From NCBI GenBank assembly GCA_003640385.1, contig RCAB01000013.1, forward strand, positions 363,187-427,186: a stretch of 64,000 bases of DNA. The letters are read 5' to 3'. The position numbers and the translations under genes were made by a program. The stretch's first letter is position 1; each line of letters begins with the position of its first letter. The notes under the pieces are model-generated. The model was given only the letters and a program-made list of their open reading frames with translations. It made no database searches and had not been told where the DNA came from. The DNA comes from Setaria digitata. Its lineage: Eukaryota; Nematoda; Chromadorea; Rhabditida; Setariidae. Shown here piece by piece: positions 1 to 12,210 of this stretch.

Positions 1-14
1 GGGACTGACTTACG

Positions 15-434
15 TTGAAGACGTATAGCTGTACCTTTGTGCAACAACATTTGGTCGTCCGCCTGGGTAAGTTATGGAAGCATTACGAATCAAACCCGTA
101 TGTGGCAAATTTTTGTTTTTTTTACCAAAAAATGATGCTGGAGCAGGGTTCCAATGAACGACTGGTTGTGAGTAGAAATGAATTCGAGAAGGAAGTTCAT
201 TTTCAGTTGCTTCCGTTACCGTTCCAAATGGAAACTTTAAAACCGTAGAATTTGAAACAATGTAAAAGTGATTTTAAAGCGCGAAAGAATAAAGACTACC
301 TTCACAGAGTAAAACGAAGCCATGAAGACCACGACCACGAAGTACTGCCTTCAGTGGAGTGGGTAATTAATAAACCTTCCACTCAAGAACAGATTGACTT
401 AGACTCAAATCCTGGTTTGATTTTCAGTATTTAG
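15..434 (+). pseudogene. Coding-like open frame interrupted by one stop
   Basis: One reading frame stays open for about 140 codons except for a single TAG at 246-248, which is long for such AT-rich DNA. The first part carries a sequence beginning MKTYSCTFVQQHLVVRLGK; the second part is rich in Lys, His, Asp and Glu. A strong donor-like site (GGTAAGT) at about 67-73 and acceptor-like TTTCAG near 202-207 also allow a spliced reading, so this could be the end of a plus-strand gene that starts left of the window. I recognise no family. A decayed gene, spliced 3' exons or chance all remain possible. Confidence 0.25.
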
Positions 435-552
435 CTTTTAATAGAATGAACTTCGAGAAGTTAGTAATCAAGTTCCACATCCGACGCTACCTTGCATGAC
501 TATGCCCTATTAATTAACCATTCCAAATCGGCGAGAAATAAAACAGCATTAC

Positions 553-3500
553 CTGGGCCATCAATTTGGCTATCTGTGCCGTCTTTTCACGGAGTTCGTC
601 GGTTAGCTGACGAATTCTGTTACCCTGTTTTAGTAATTCAGTAACCAGAACGCACATAAAATGGATTTAAAAGGAGTTATTTGGACACAAAATTACATCT
701 TAGTCAGAAATCCAAGCACTAAAATCAAACTCCAAATAATTTTGACCAGTAGAAACCAGAAGACCAGAAATGGACGTTTTGAAGAAGCTATGCTATAATT
801 AATAGAGCAATTCACGTTAAATAAGTAAGTTCATGTTTGCAAATCTGATGAATTTGTTTTTAACACCGTTATGTTCATTAAATTTGTTTCTATTAATTGC
901 AGAGTGGAGGAACTGTCGATGAAAAAGTAATAACTGATGCAATTGCAGTAATTGCAGATGCTGCTTTCTTTCATTACGTTGAGCCAATACAGTAAAATGA
1001 GTTCGCACGTTAATAAATCCAGCATCCCATTTTGAATTGGGAGCTGCTGAATTTTAAATTTCCTCATAGCTACTACTAAGGTGGCAATTAAACAATGAAA
1101 CTCCCACCTGATAAGCGAGTTGATTTCTCAGGGCTTTAACAGTTTCATTGGATTGCTGTTCCAAATTGCTAGATCTTTTCTCACATTCCATTAATTTTTG
1201 ATTCAAATTATCCGTATTCTGCTTTGCTATTTCAAGTCTGCAATCCCTAGTGATTAATAAACTACCATACGAATAATTTCATTTCAAGATTGCCCATGTA
1301 ATTACTTCAGGCAAATTTTAATACATAGACAAATCAATACCGGCTGTAACTGAAATATTTAAGCAAGACTGATTTGGCTTTATACAGAAACTTAATCATA
1401 TTAAGTATTAGTAGCATTTATGTTAGTTGATAACATAAGGTAGTGAAGGCATTATTCACAACCTATTATGTATATATCACCAGAAACTGTAAATACGTGT
1501 GTAAATAGAACAAAAGAATTTTCGTGACATGCCTTAACAAATTCCTACTATTTCTTTAGTAATCATATTAATTCGTGAGCTTGTTAATCCAGTATTAATT
1601 ATTCAAATATATTAGTTCTGAGCTTGTATTACTTTAGAAATTATCGCTATACTTTTCCGATGCATAGGCTATGAAGAAAATATACTATAAGCATTCTGAA
1701 TGGTGGGTGTTGTCTCGAGATTTGTGATTCGAATTTGAAAACAGAAGTATGAGATTATTTCAAAATAGATGAAATTGAAATTGACAATAGTTGCGATATA
1801 AACAAGAAGTGGTACTTTTGGTCATATTTTTTCATTTTTTTTTATCATGAACACAAAAAATTCAAATTCATCAAAAAATTGTTTGATAAATTTTGCATAT
1901 ATGTAAACAAGATTTGGCAGTTAAATATTGCAGAAAATGTGCTGTTAAATATCAATGATATTTTTTCTAAATAAAAGAAAAAAAACAGGCAGAAGAGAAA
2001 TAAAAAGATACTTGAGAATAGTGGTCACCATCAGAAAAATAAAAACTGAAATCGCTTCAACTTATAATCGTCTGGTAAAACTCGCACCAAAGTTTGATAT
2101 TACCAGCAAAAGTCACGTGTTACTTGTCGTGATTAATCTCAGAGCCAAAAGAAGAATGATGGGATTGGGAAAATAATGCCTAGAAGTGCAACCGAAAAAT
2201 AGGTGAAGGGAAGATCAATTCGTCCTTGGTAATAATTACTGATGGTTGCAAACCTCTTCTTTAATTAATTAATGTTCAGGATTATAAAATTAAAACGATG
2301 TTGTTAACTTTTGTATTAAAAATTACTAGAAATAGAAAGATAAATCTTAAAGAAAATAGGTAGCTGAAGTAGCAAATGTTAGAAATGGAATTCAGTAAGA
2401 AGCAAAGGAAAGTATTTTAGATGCACAAAAAGAGTATAAATAAACAAATATTCATTAAAAAATTAGTCTTTATGCAAATCATAAATTATCGAATGGAATA
2501 TTTTAGTTATTCACATATATAAAAATTTAAAAAACTTTCCAGTGTCATCAGGTAAGTATGAAAATGAAAAATAGCTATAACCATTACTAAGACAATAAAA
2601 ATTATACATTAGTGGAGTCAAATGATTTAAATTTTTAGTTAAACTTTTCTTTTCATGTCAACATATACCTACTGCCCACGACTTATCATAGGAGCGGTAT
2701 GAATCTCCATGTAATGGCTTTCAAATCACAAATTATGAGAATAAGGAAAAATGTTATGCTGACCTTAACTGCTTACAAATTTAAGAGACCACAAATTAGG
2801 GGTCATAGAATTCTAAATCAATAGTAGTTATGAAATGAACAAATCAAATTGAAAGAAAAATTTGGGAAGATGAAGGATTTTCCAAGACTTTACAACTGCC
2901 TCAAAGTCAGAGATCTCGGTAGATGATAAGTATTTCTTTCAAACTTCTTAACACTTATTTAATTGAGTGATAATACTTTATCCTTATTGCACTGTAGTTA
3001 ATCAAACTATTGAAAATCGAAATTAGGAAAACATGAAGAAATGTGTTAAAGTTTTCTGGAAGGTGGTACGGGTTACGAATCATTTCCCAGGCAGTTTCGG
3101 GGTTCAGATTTCTTTCTTGTTAAATTTCTCTAAATGAGACTTGGAATTCCTTGCGATTAAATGAAGAAAATCCATTCACACATATTATTACCCTAATGGA
3201 TAACTTTTGAGTGCGAAAGGAAAAAAAGGACCTTTTTCGAAGCTGCGCATTTTCATTTTCGAGTTCGGTATTGTTGTCAAATGAACTTTTTACATAAAGT
3301 CTACGATAGAGATCTGAAATAAATGAGAAACTGAGCTAGATCGCTTAATCTACTGCGATAATGCCTGAATTATGACTAGCGATTAGAAAAACAAGCGTGA
3401 AATAAGTCAGTTTTAATAGTAATTTCTAAATTGCCATAAATATAATTTTTGTTAAAATAGCAAACCGAAGTATTCTACTTTTTTTTTTCAAAATTAAGAA

Positions 3501-5467
3501 TGAATTTTTAAAATAGAATACTTATTCTAGTTTTGATAAGTAATTATTCTAAATATTCCACGGTTCCTAATTTTGAATCGAAACGAGAGACTGAGCTGTC
3601 AAGAAAACGGTGCATTCGTAGGTTTTAACGTGAAAAAGTAATAAACATTTTAGGTGAGCTTAGATGAATATAATAAAAGTTCCTACATGCATAACAGGAA
3701 TTAAATTATACTTACCTAATTAAAATAAAATCTCAGGAAAAATTAAGTTGCTCGGCTTGAAATCAGTAGAAAATGTTTTAATTAGATCTTAAAACACTTA
3801 AAATCTCTTTGCCAGAAAAAGAGTAGAATTCGTTTCTTTTTATTTATAGTAATAGCAACTTTATTCACTGCTCTAGTCTTAACAGAAAAGTCCTCTAATG
3901 CTAATCTCAGCCTACTGAAATAATATTACTTCACAATATTTTCCACCAAACGGTAGAAACAAAAGAAGAAAAGGGAGGCCATTACTACCAAGATAGGTAA
4001 TTAAACGTCTAAATTTATGATGAATTTCTAAAACGAAATATTGAATTACGAATTCCAACATTAAAAAGTCTTTAAAACTTTATGCCTGAGATTATATCCT
4101 TAATTTTTTTAATACTTCAAATCTTTTACTGCAAGTTTGAAGGACCTCTCAAATGATGATGAAGTCTTTCAATTTCGGCGTGTAGGCCAGTCAACATTTG
4201 GGAGTTTTCGTTTTGTAGGAAAGATATCTGAGCAGTTTCGTGTCGGCGCCACATGTCGTCTCGTTCTTGAATCGCTTCAGTTATACGTTTCGCGCAGATC
4301 TCGTTAATCAGAGTACCAATTTCACCGAGCTCAGCTTTCTGAAAGCGATCAACTAAGAGATAATCATCATCTTGTCCACCATGCACTGATCCTTTCGTGA
4401 TGTAATCACAACAACTCTAAGTCTGTATCATCAAAGCATTACTTTGCCCGAATGCTTCTGAAGACTAATAGGATCTCTGGCCTTATCCGTTTGTTTTATC
4501 TTGTATTATTTTTAGGTTCAAATTTAGTGTGTTGGATGAAAGCGATTAAGTCAAAAGGAATCGACAATTTTTAGTATCATAAACTTTGTAAAATGGAATA
4601 GGTGATTAGGCGGAGATGTGATATGTAGTTGACTGTGCATTGAAAATTATTGGAGGCAAACTTACCTCCTCACTAATTAGCGATTTCAACGATTGCTCAT
4701 TCAAAATTTTACTTAATTTCTTAAAAAGTCAACTGGTTTTGCAAAAGTGAACTATTCTGGACCATTATTTCCAAAATGCAAATTGTCGCCAAATTATTTT
4801 TCCAATTATTAAAAAAGAAATTTTTCTATTATGTTCTGGTCAAACACTGCGGCATAAAAAATGAAAACTTAAGTCTGTGAATCCAGAAATATAATTATCA
4901 ACAGTCTTCAAATGCAAGAATTTATTTCTCTCAAAGTCGAGAATGCACTCTACAAAACCACAAATCACTACTACTTCGATCTGTCACATTAATTAGATTT
5001 TGCAGGAAGAAAATCAAAACAAAGCATTTGTTTCTGCACAAAGATGGAGGCTTCATTTTCCTTCCCTATCTATCATACCTATGAAACTACTGTAAACAGA
5101 AATTACTGTAAATATATTAAGCGACCAATGAAGAATAAAAGAGTAACAGTAACAGTAACCAGTTTCGTTAAACTATTCATGATACCTGATAAATCGTTTT
5201 CCAGACTTGAACTAGGAAGTGAAAATAAAAATAAACTGTGCTGATTTCCTCTGCTCAATTACATGCCTCGTTTGCTTTGATTTTTAATTTAATTATGTTT
5301 TACGTGTTCAAACTCCGTGCAAATTCTCACCGTACTCAATGTAGTTAGTGTTTGTGAAGCCGCTTCTTCTACATCTCGATCAAAGCACTGTATTTCATCA
5401 ATACATTTCAGCAGATCAGTGGCTAAACTGGTTGGTCTTTCTTCTGGCAGCAAATTAAGCTTTCGCA
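553..5467 (-). CDS. CCDC92-family coiled-coil protein, 3' and 5' ends not resolved
   Basis: Five exons were read in order on the minus strand: 5467-5331, 4416-about 4130, 3313-3232, 1246-1108 and 624-553, with matching phases. The second exon contains FLQNENSQMLTGLHAEIERL, the third DLYRRLYVKSS followed by ELENENAQLRK, and the last QLTDELREKTAQIAKL. These correspond in order to the N-terminal coiled-coil domain of vertebrate CCDC92 (FLQ..H...L.GLHAEI.RL, DLT.ELTVKSS, ENENAELL, SELEQRASTIAYL). CCDC92 is a cilium/centriole-associated protein in vertebrates; its role in worms is unknown to me. The first exon seen starts two bases into a codon, so at least one more upstream exon is expected, perhaps holding the start. 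The last exon ends at a good donor (CAG/gtaatg); I found no convincing following exon in 1-540, so the gene may leave the window. Confidence 0.72.
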
Positions 5468-8100
5468 CTGGAAATTGCAAGTGACTAAATTCTCGACATT
5501 TGAATTTCTAATTAAACAAAAGTATATATTAATCTTTGCACTGTCTTTTAAATAAGATGATTACAACAAGAGTACAGTTATAATGATATTCCTATTATAA
5601 CCATGACATTATGCAAAAATTAAAAAAGAGTTGACCTTGGAAGGATGAAAAGTGGTTAAAGAAGAACGGTCGAGAATCGATAAGGAGATTGAACTAATTT
5701 CCAAATCAACTTAAAGAGTGAGCAGTGCGGAACAAATTACATTCGTCCTCATTCCTTATGAAATTAATGAAAAGCTTAGTAAACTAACCCAAAAATGTTA
5801 GACTTTTTGGCTAAAATGGAACCTTTTGGCAGCTGCGCAAAAAGTGTAGATGGCATATTTGTTACACATAAATTTATATAGTCTTATACCATAAATTGAT
5901 ATAAATATATTGCCAGTGAATTCTTAAAAGATTTGTATTGCCATCTGCAATGTTATCATCTTTAAAAAGAGCCAAGGAAGTATAAATTTCTTTGTCACAG
6001 CGTAAAAGATTTGACAATGAAAATAAACGACAAGAACTAGTTACAATTTAATTAAATTTAAAAACAAAATTTTTAATTTCATGCTAAAGTATTTAGTAAT
6101 TTTATTACAAATAGAACTGAAATAAATGGCTATTTTTTGAAAAGTGCTCCTATAAGATAAACTACTAATACTTCAAGAAATTTTAGTCAGTAGTGGTCAC
6201 TAAAAAAAGGATTAATAAATGAAAAATAGTCTGTTGGTAAGGGTCACTTCTACCTGTACGCAAAATCTGTAATTGGTAATTTTAATAGTAATATTTATTT
6301 AAATTCTAGATCAATAATGCGACGAGAGTGTAAATAAAATGAAACAGTTATTAGAATCGTTGACTGCGATGAACATCGATTTGATAGGAAAAGAGGTTGC
6401 CATTTCAAAATCATATACCATTCATCTAAATAAGGCCTTTGCTTTGTTAAAAAATAGCAAAATTAAACAAAAGTTCCTCAGCTGGTCTTTTTAGGATATA
6501 GTAGTCACTAAATCAATTTAAAAATGTCATTTCATGTTCAGAATTTTTTTCTCTTTATGGAAAACACATACTGAAATTTTTTTAGTACAAATCTTCTAAG
6601 TTTTGATTCAGAAGATCTAAAAAAGTCAAATTTCTAAATAAGAAAATTGGACTTCAACACTCCTTCCTTAAAACTGTCTGATGCTCACTTCTCGGATGCC
6701 TAAGAAAAATTATCTTATTAAAATTAGTATAAAACATTGTTGAAAATGTGCCAGTTCTGTGGTACTTCGTAGAAATACGTTGAGATAATAAAATTCGAAA
6801 GAATAGGTGGAGTAGGAGTAGAAGGAGGGTTATCGGGAAACTAAGTGACAAAGACGGGGAAGGGAAGCGAAAGGAAAAATAATGAGGAAAAGAAGATCAG
6901 GTGCAACTACTGTAAGCAATTGCCAGTCTGCAACGGGGTTTGGACACTAGCTCATGTGGCCAAGCACTCCTAGTGCTAGAAGTAGAAGGAAAAAACTAAA
7001 ATAAATAGAGTGAAACTAAAATTTTTTCCATCATTCAAAATCACCCCAGTAACTTCCCACTAGCAAAACTTGAAACAATTAAATTTGCTCTTCTCAACGT
7101 ATGTTGCGTCCCATGTGTTTCCAACGAAGTGCTGATCTAGGACAAAAACAGAGGTGTGAAATTTAGAAAGAACTGAATTTAGATGACGATTCATCTTCTG
7201 GCTCATGAAACAGGAATGAAGCATCTTGGCAGAGTAATTAGCAGATGAGGTGTAGATGGCTACCACCACGAACACAGAAATTATCGATTATGGCAGTCCT
7301 TTCCAACATTTGCTTTCGGCATTCAGAATCCTAATAGTAAAAATCTTAATCGTACGGCAGGCCTGGAACTCATTGTCTAATTATTGAATATTTAGAGAGG
7401 ATCGGATCTTCACCGCTATAGCTATGTCTGCTTAAAGCCAAATATTGGTACAGAGGGAAGGTAGCGAAGGTTTAGACTACGTGCTGAATTTGATGCACAA
7501 CAATGATATAACAGTGAGGAGGAATGCACTCTCGAGATCGAGAATGAAATTTCTTTTTTTTTTGTAGCTCGCAGCTCCTTCATTATTCCTTCTCAGACTA
7601 TTAGAATTGAATAATAGCAGCAGGATAGATAAAATAATGATTAACTGAATATAGAATGTAGGAAATTTCTCTGGGAATTATTCGACGCCGTGTTTAATGC
7701 AATACGTTTAGCCCAAAATATCCTTTACTTGAGAACATGCCTTCGAATCTGAGACAGATAATTCCAGGATGAGGATGTTTCGTATTAATAAATACGTCTT
7801 TAGCTCGCACTTATTTTTTTACCGCAATTAACTGATCAGTGATAAGTGGAAGGGAAACGTTACGGCGATAATGCGAAGTGTTGTTCGAGAAACCTCAACC
7901 GCAAGATCAATTAATTGCAGCTGATCAAACAAGGACAGTGCATCGGTAGAAAAAATCTATTAACATCAGGTACGTGTGTGCAGTTTACTGAAACTGTTAA
8001 GGTCAGAAAGATTGAGCAGCGGAGCATGTGAGCTTCAGTTATGAAGAGTTAGCAAGACGTACTGGAAAATCAGCTTAAGTCTATTTCTGTAGAAACTCTT
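5468..8100. other. Intergenic region, no gene seen
   Basis: AT-rich sequence between the minus-strand CCDC92-like gene and the plus-strand rpn-12 gene. Short open frames near 6654-6851 and 7060-7275 show neither splice-consistent ends nor family resemblance. An upstream exon of the CCDC92-like gene should lie here but could not be picked out. Confidence 0.5.
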
Positions 8101-8420
8101 CGAGTTTGCACCAAATCGACCGACGTAACTCGCAAAGTCCATTCTGCTTTGGTGCTAATTTTATCTTCACTGGTGAGGGGATGGCACGACGAGACTGGAG
8201 CCAAAGGCACAAAAAAGAGAAATGCATGTCGAGAAACTTGGCCACAGCTCCCCCATGGCCTAGTCTCGAGCAGCCCGGCAATCTTCATGTTCTCAACTCA
8301 CCATCTACCACACTTCCTCTTCCGTCCAGCTTTTTTCATAACTTTTCCTGTCTTACTATTCCACCATTCAACACACACACACACACACACACAGCTTTAG
8401 AATCATTTGATTCGGAGTGT
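8100..8420. promoter_or_regulatory. GC-elevated stretch upstream of rpn-12, probable promoter/5' region
   Basis: This block is visibly less AT-rich than its surroundings and lies between two divergent genes. Overlapping open frames occur on both strands, as expected from the base composition rather than from coding. A CA microsatellite sits at its right end. Promoter function is inferred from position and composition only. Confidence 0.3.
8370..8393. repeat. (CA)n microsatellite
   Basis: About twelve uninterrupted CA units lie at the edge of the GC-elevated block upstream of rpn-12. Confidence 0.95.
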
Positions 8421-8784
8421 TAATACACACAGAGAGGAGAAAGAATTGTAAAAAGTATGTTTATGGCAGTCGAGACGGTGCGAAGATGTCATTCGGCCCT
8501 CTGTTTACTTGTTTACCAATCGATGTTTGCTGTTTCAGCTCGTTCTCCCATATACAAACATATCTGATAGGAAAATACTTATTATCGAATATTTCAATTT
8601 CGGATTTGAATTATGCAAATTTGTTCGTACAAAAATTATGAAGTTCCTTCCTTTGCAACGTCGATGAAAATAGACACAGGACAAAATCCGGACTTTATTG
8701 ACTGAAGATTAGAAATGATAGTGGGTGTTCTCAGGTATTGTATTTGTCATTCATAAAAATCTATCCTTAGATCAAGAACGATCG

Positions 8785-8886
8785 ATGGCAAGTTTAGACA
8801 CTGTACATCAACGACTGTTAGACGAATGGCGAGAAGAATCGAAACGAGACCTTTCTCAACTGGAAATGATCCTCAAAAGTGCTGAA
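8785..8886 (+). other. rpn-12: Extra 5' exon of rpn-12 resembling exon 2
   Basis: The exon reads MASLDTVHQRLLDEWREESK and continues to ILKSAE before a gtatgt donor; an acceptor-like TTAG lies 14 bases before its ATG. Its pattern (L..EW.....(D/N)L....L) parallels the following exon, which matches the family better. Both exons are phase 0, so they can be joined or used alternatively. Confidence 0.55.
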
Positions 8887-11284
8887 GTATGTCTTATACC
8901 TTGTATTATCCTGGCACGGTTTAAATACTGGAGGAAAGAGAGATTCTGTGACATATTACAAATGAAAAGTACCGCAAATGATAAATGACAATGTGCATGT
9001 AGATGGAAGTTGAATGCAGGAAGCTGGTGACAGAATGGAATAAGGAACCGAAAAATTTGGTAGCTATTGGCAGCAAACTGGAACGGATCAAGGTGAGTTT
9101 GTACTAATGTCAACCTTCTACATAGAATTACCTGGAAAGTGACATAGCTGACCGCAACGCACACGGAGCACATTCTAGATAGACCTTGTAATCTTCTACG
9201 AGTGCATAATGCTCAAATCGATATGTCCATATTTAATAGTGTGATCAAGTCGTACTGAAGCTAAATTAGACAAATCTGTGTCCAGAGGTCATGATGCTTT
9301 TCAGTTCCAACAAAAGATCAAAGTATCATTAATTGTTATTTTTCAGGAACTAATGAACAATAAGAATGCTTTGAGTGGTCTTAGTCATCAGGCATTACTT
9401 ATGATTCATCGTAAGTTGTCATAACTTTTGTAGCGCTCGAGCTTTCAAATTTAAATGGAAAACTGTATGAGAAACTTTTGCCCCAGCCCTTTCCCTCAAA
9501 TTCAACTGCTACAGAAAATGTGCTCGAGATTGATGCATTGTATGCGATACTCAGGTGTGATCTCGATTCTTTCCATGAAGCCATCAGTGTTCTCATCAAT
9601 TTCTACAACTCTTATGGGTAAAGATGGTATTTCTGTGAAAACCAGTTTAGATAAATAATGTTTTAGTATTTCAATAGTAATTTAACACTTAAATTCCAGT
9701 TCAAGTGAAAACTGGTCAAATAAGTGGTTAATGGTCGGCTTGAATCTTATGTACCTTTTGGCTACCAACCAGCATGTCCAGTTCCATATGGTATCCTTCT
9801 TGATATTAATAGCTGAAACTCAACTGATATTCGTCCAGAAATAAAAAAAAATATCCGAATTTGGAAACCGATCGATAAAGCTACCTTTCAAAAGTTTGTA
9901 CCTTCCAAGAACTGTGAACACGTTATAGAAAGTTCTCTTGTTGAAGCGGACTGCGCTGAAGTGAGCGCTTTACTTGTATTGCAACTCGTTAACTTTGACT
10001 AAAATGCTGCAGTTATTGGAACAGATCAGTCAAGATATTCAGCAAAACAATCCATACATTAACACACCAGTGAAGTTGGAGCAGTCACTTATTGAGGGTG
10101 CCTATCACAAGGTATCCTTTTCTCTATACCTTCTATGATAGGAATTTTTTCTGGTGAGCTTATGGAACTCCTTTAACTTATTGCCAAATTTAAGGACACT
10201 TAACTTATCGCAGTTAAAATCATTACAGATAATATTGACGGAGAAGAATATTCCCAGTCCTTACTATGAATTATTCATGCGTATATCTATGGATACCGTA
10301 CGGTAGGTTTTCTTTTATTTAAAGGATCCTGAAGCCTGACGAAACAAACTAATTACAGAGATGAAATAGCTTCATGTATGGAGCGCGCATTCATAAAAAT
10401 ATCTCAGTGTGATGCTGCACGGCTACTTTTGTTTAACGATATCAGCGAAATGATGCCTCTTGCGGTAAAGGTAACTTTTGCTCAAACAGTAACACCTTAA
10501 ATTCATTGCATGAGAAAATCCAGAACCAAACAGTTTACGGTAATTACTAATCAGACAAAGCTTACACTTCGAACATCAACCTGAAATACTTTTTCCAAAT
10601 TGTATAAAAGATTATTCCAGCACTACTGGCTATCCGAAATGAGAGGTACAAGTTCTGATTATTGCGCCTTAGTAGTTTTGCAAAGCAATATGCTATCACT
10701 ATAAAGATTAAGAAGAACCGTCAGAGACTACTGCACAGATATTCTAATGAAGACAAGTTCTTTTATGTTAGCGAAGAAGTCCCATCCTTCTTTTAATGGG
10801 CGCAATTTTTACACAAAGTGTTTTCCATGTGTAAGATACCTTCTAAGTGCAGAACCGAGTAACAGTTTAAAAAAGTCTTGAAGGTAACCTCCCTCACTGG
10901 ATGATGAGATGCTGTTGGATTAAAAATCCGTCCAGTCACAGCACAGAATAATAATTGCGGATTAATTGATGGAGCAGAGAATGTAATATTAGAAGAAATA
11001 ACTTAACTGTTCTTTAATGAAACATGCAGTATGTGTATCATCCTAACCAATCGTCATCTTTCCATTGTAGCGTGGTTGGAAAAGCAATATATGTGGCTGC
11101 AACGTCACGTACGTGTTTGACCACTCATATCAGACTGTAAGTTAGTTATAATTTTTAGCGCGTTACCAGACCTTAACCTATCCCACAATGCGTACAATTT
11201 CAGCATACAGATTCACATGTAGACACTAAAAGAATCGCCAAACAAGCTATTTTTTACGCGAAGCAGCTCGAGATGATCGTATGA
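8785..11284 (+). CDS. rpn-12: 26S proteasome regulatory subunit RPN12 / PSMD8
   Basis: RPN12 is a PCI-domain subunit of the 19S lid of the 26S proteasome. Exons: 9003-9092, 9347-9410, 9515-9617, 9700-9790, 10013-10111, 10229-10302, 10359-10470, 11071-11136 and 11204-11284 (stop TGA at 11282). Phases join without conflict and give 259 residues from the ATG at 9003, close to the 257 of the classical human form. Landmarks are KLVTEWNKEPKNL, LEIDALYAILRCDLDSF, KLEQSLIEGAYHK, NIPSPYYELFM, DTVRDEIASCMERAF, the RGW block and the C-terminal AKQAIFYAKQLEMIV, which fit human PSMD8 along its length. An extra upstream exon (8785-8886) is in phase with 9003 and would give 293 residues; it resembles the next exon and may be an alternative first exon. 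Acceptors precede both candidate starts. Confidence 0.93.
9838..9960 (+). other. Open frame inside rpn-12 intron, possible cassette exon
   Basis: Between exons ending at 9790 and starting at 10013 a frame is open from about 9817 to a gtgagc donor at 9961 and includes KNIRIWKPIDKATFQKFVPS. It does not correspond to any part of PSMD8. The obvious acceptor (CCAG at 9838) gives the wrong incoming phase, though AAG acceptors further in would keep frame. It may be chance, a decayed exon or a rare isoform. Confidence 0.2.
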
Positions 11285-12210
11285 AGACTTTGCTATATCA
11301 GATTTCTCATCCCTTTGTTTCCCTAATGAACGGAATTCCCGACTTCAGATATTCTCATCGCTTTATTTACATGCAATTCAATAAACATTATGAGTTTATT
11401 AGGAATTCCAATCGGCTTGACCTCCGGGTTACTTTTCAGGAAAAAAAGCCACCTATGGCGATAAAGGTTTCACTAAAATGAGGGCAGAATAGGCTATATA
11501 ACTTAATTTAAAGTAGTTTGAAGAAAGTGGTACTTAAAATCAATGAAAGTTTTCGAAATAACTTTAATCAAAGACTTTTGAAAAAACTTGAACCAAATAA
11601 AAATACTTCAATCAACAATTAATAAATTAATACAACGAAGCATATAAAGATAAGAAATGAAAAAATGTAACACAATCATTAAATTCTGCACATACTAGAA
11701 AGAAATTATGTAGAAAAGATGAAAGTAACGAGAGTTAGTTATACGAGCTTTTATTTATTTATTTTTATTCACTTAATACGATCATCCTTACAACTCCTAT
11801 TTCATAAAATACTGGTTTTTGCGTACTCAAAATATCACGCTAAATCTGCACCCAAAAAAACCTCAGTAATTGTTATCGTTTTGAAGACTGAGAATAGATT
11901 TCAAAAAGGCCTTCGAAAAGCAGATGCCAAGCTCCCAAAAAATTTTACTGAATAGTTGTTAAAGGGTCCAAGTATCGGCATATCAAAAGATGGCAATGCA
12001 GTTTTATAACCGCAGAAGTGACACAAATTCCTTCCTACTAAATTCACTGTTATAAACAATGAAGAGTAAAACAGCATAAGCATAAATTTCTTTTAAATAC
12101 AACTGTATTATAGACAACAACAATAAATTATGAAAGCGGAACATTCTAGGACTAGTATCAGCCGTGAGTTTCACTAAAAATATTATAGTTGAATAGCAGC
12201 AGATCTTTCC
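11285..12210. other. Intergenic region between convergent genes
   Basis: This is the space between the 3' ends of rpn-12 (+) and the unrecognised minus-strand gene. It must hold both 3' UTRs. Open frames here are short and AT-driven; nothing else is seen. Confidence 0.5.

Noticed and set aside
8106..8423. 105-codon plus-strand frame
   Set aside because: It runs into the CA repeat and overlaps minus-strand frames of similar length; explained by base composition.
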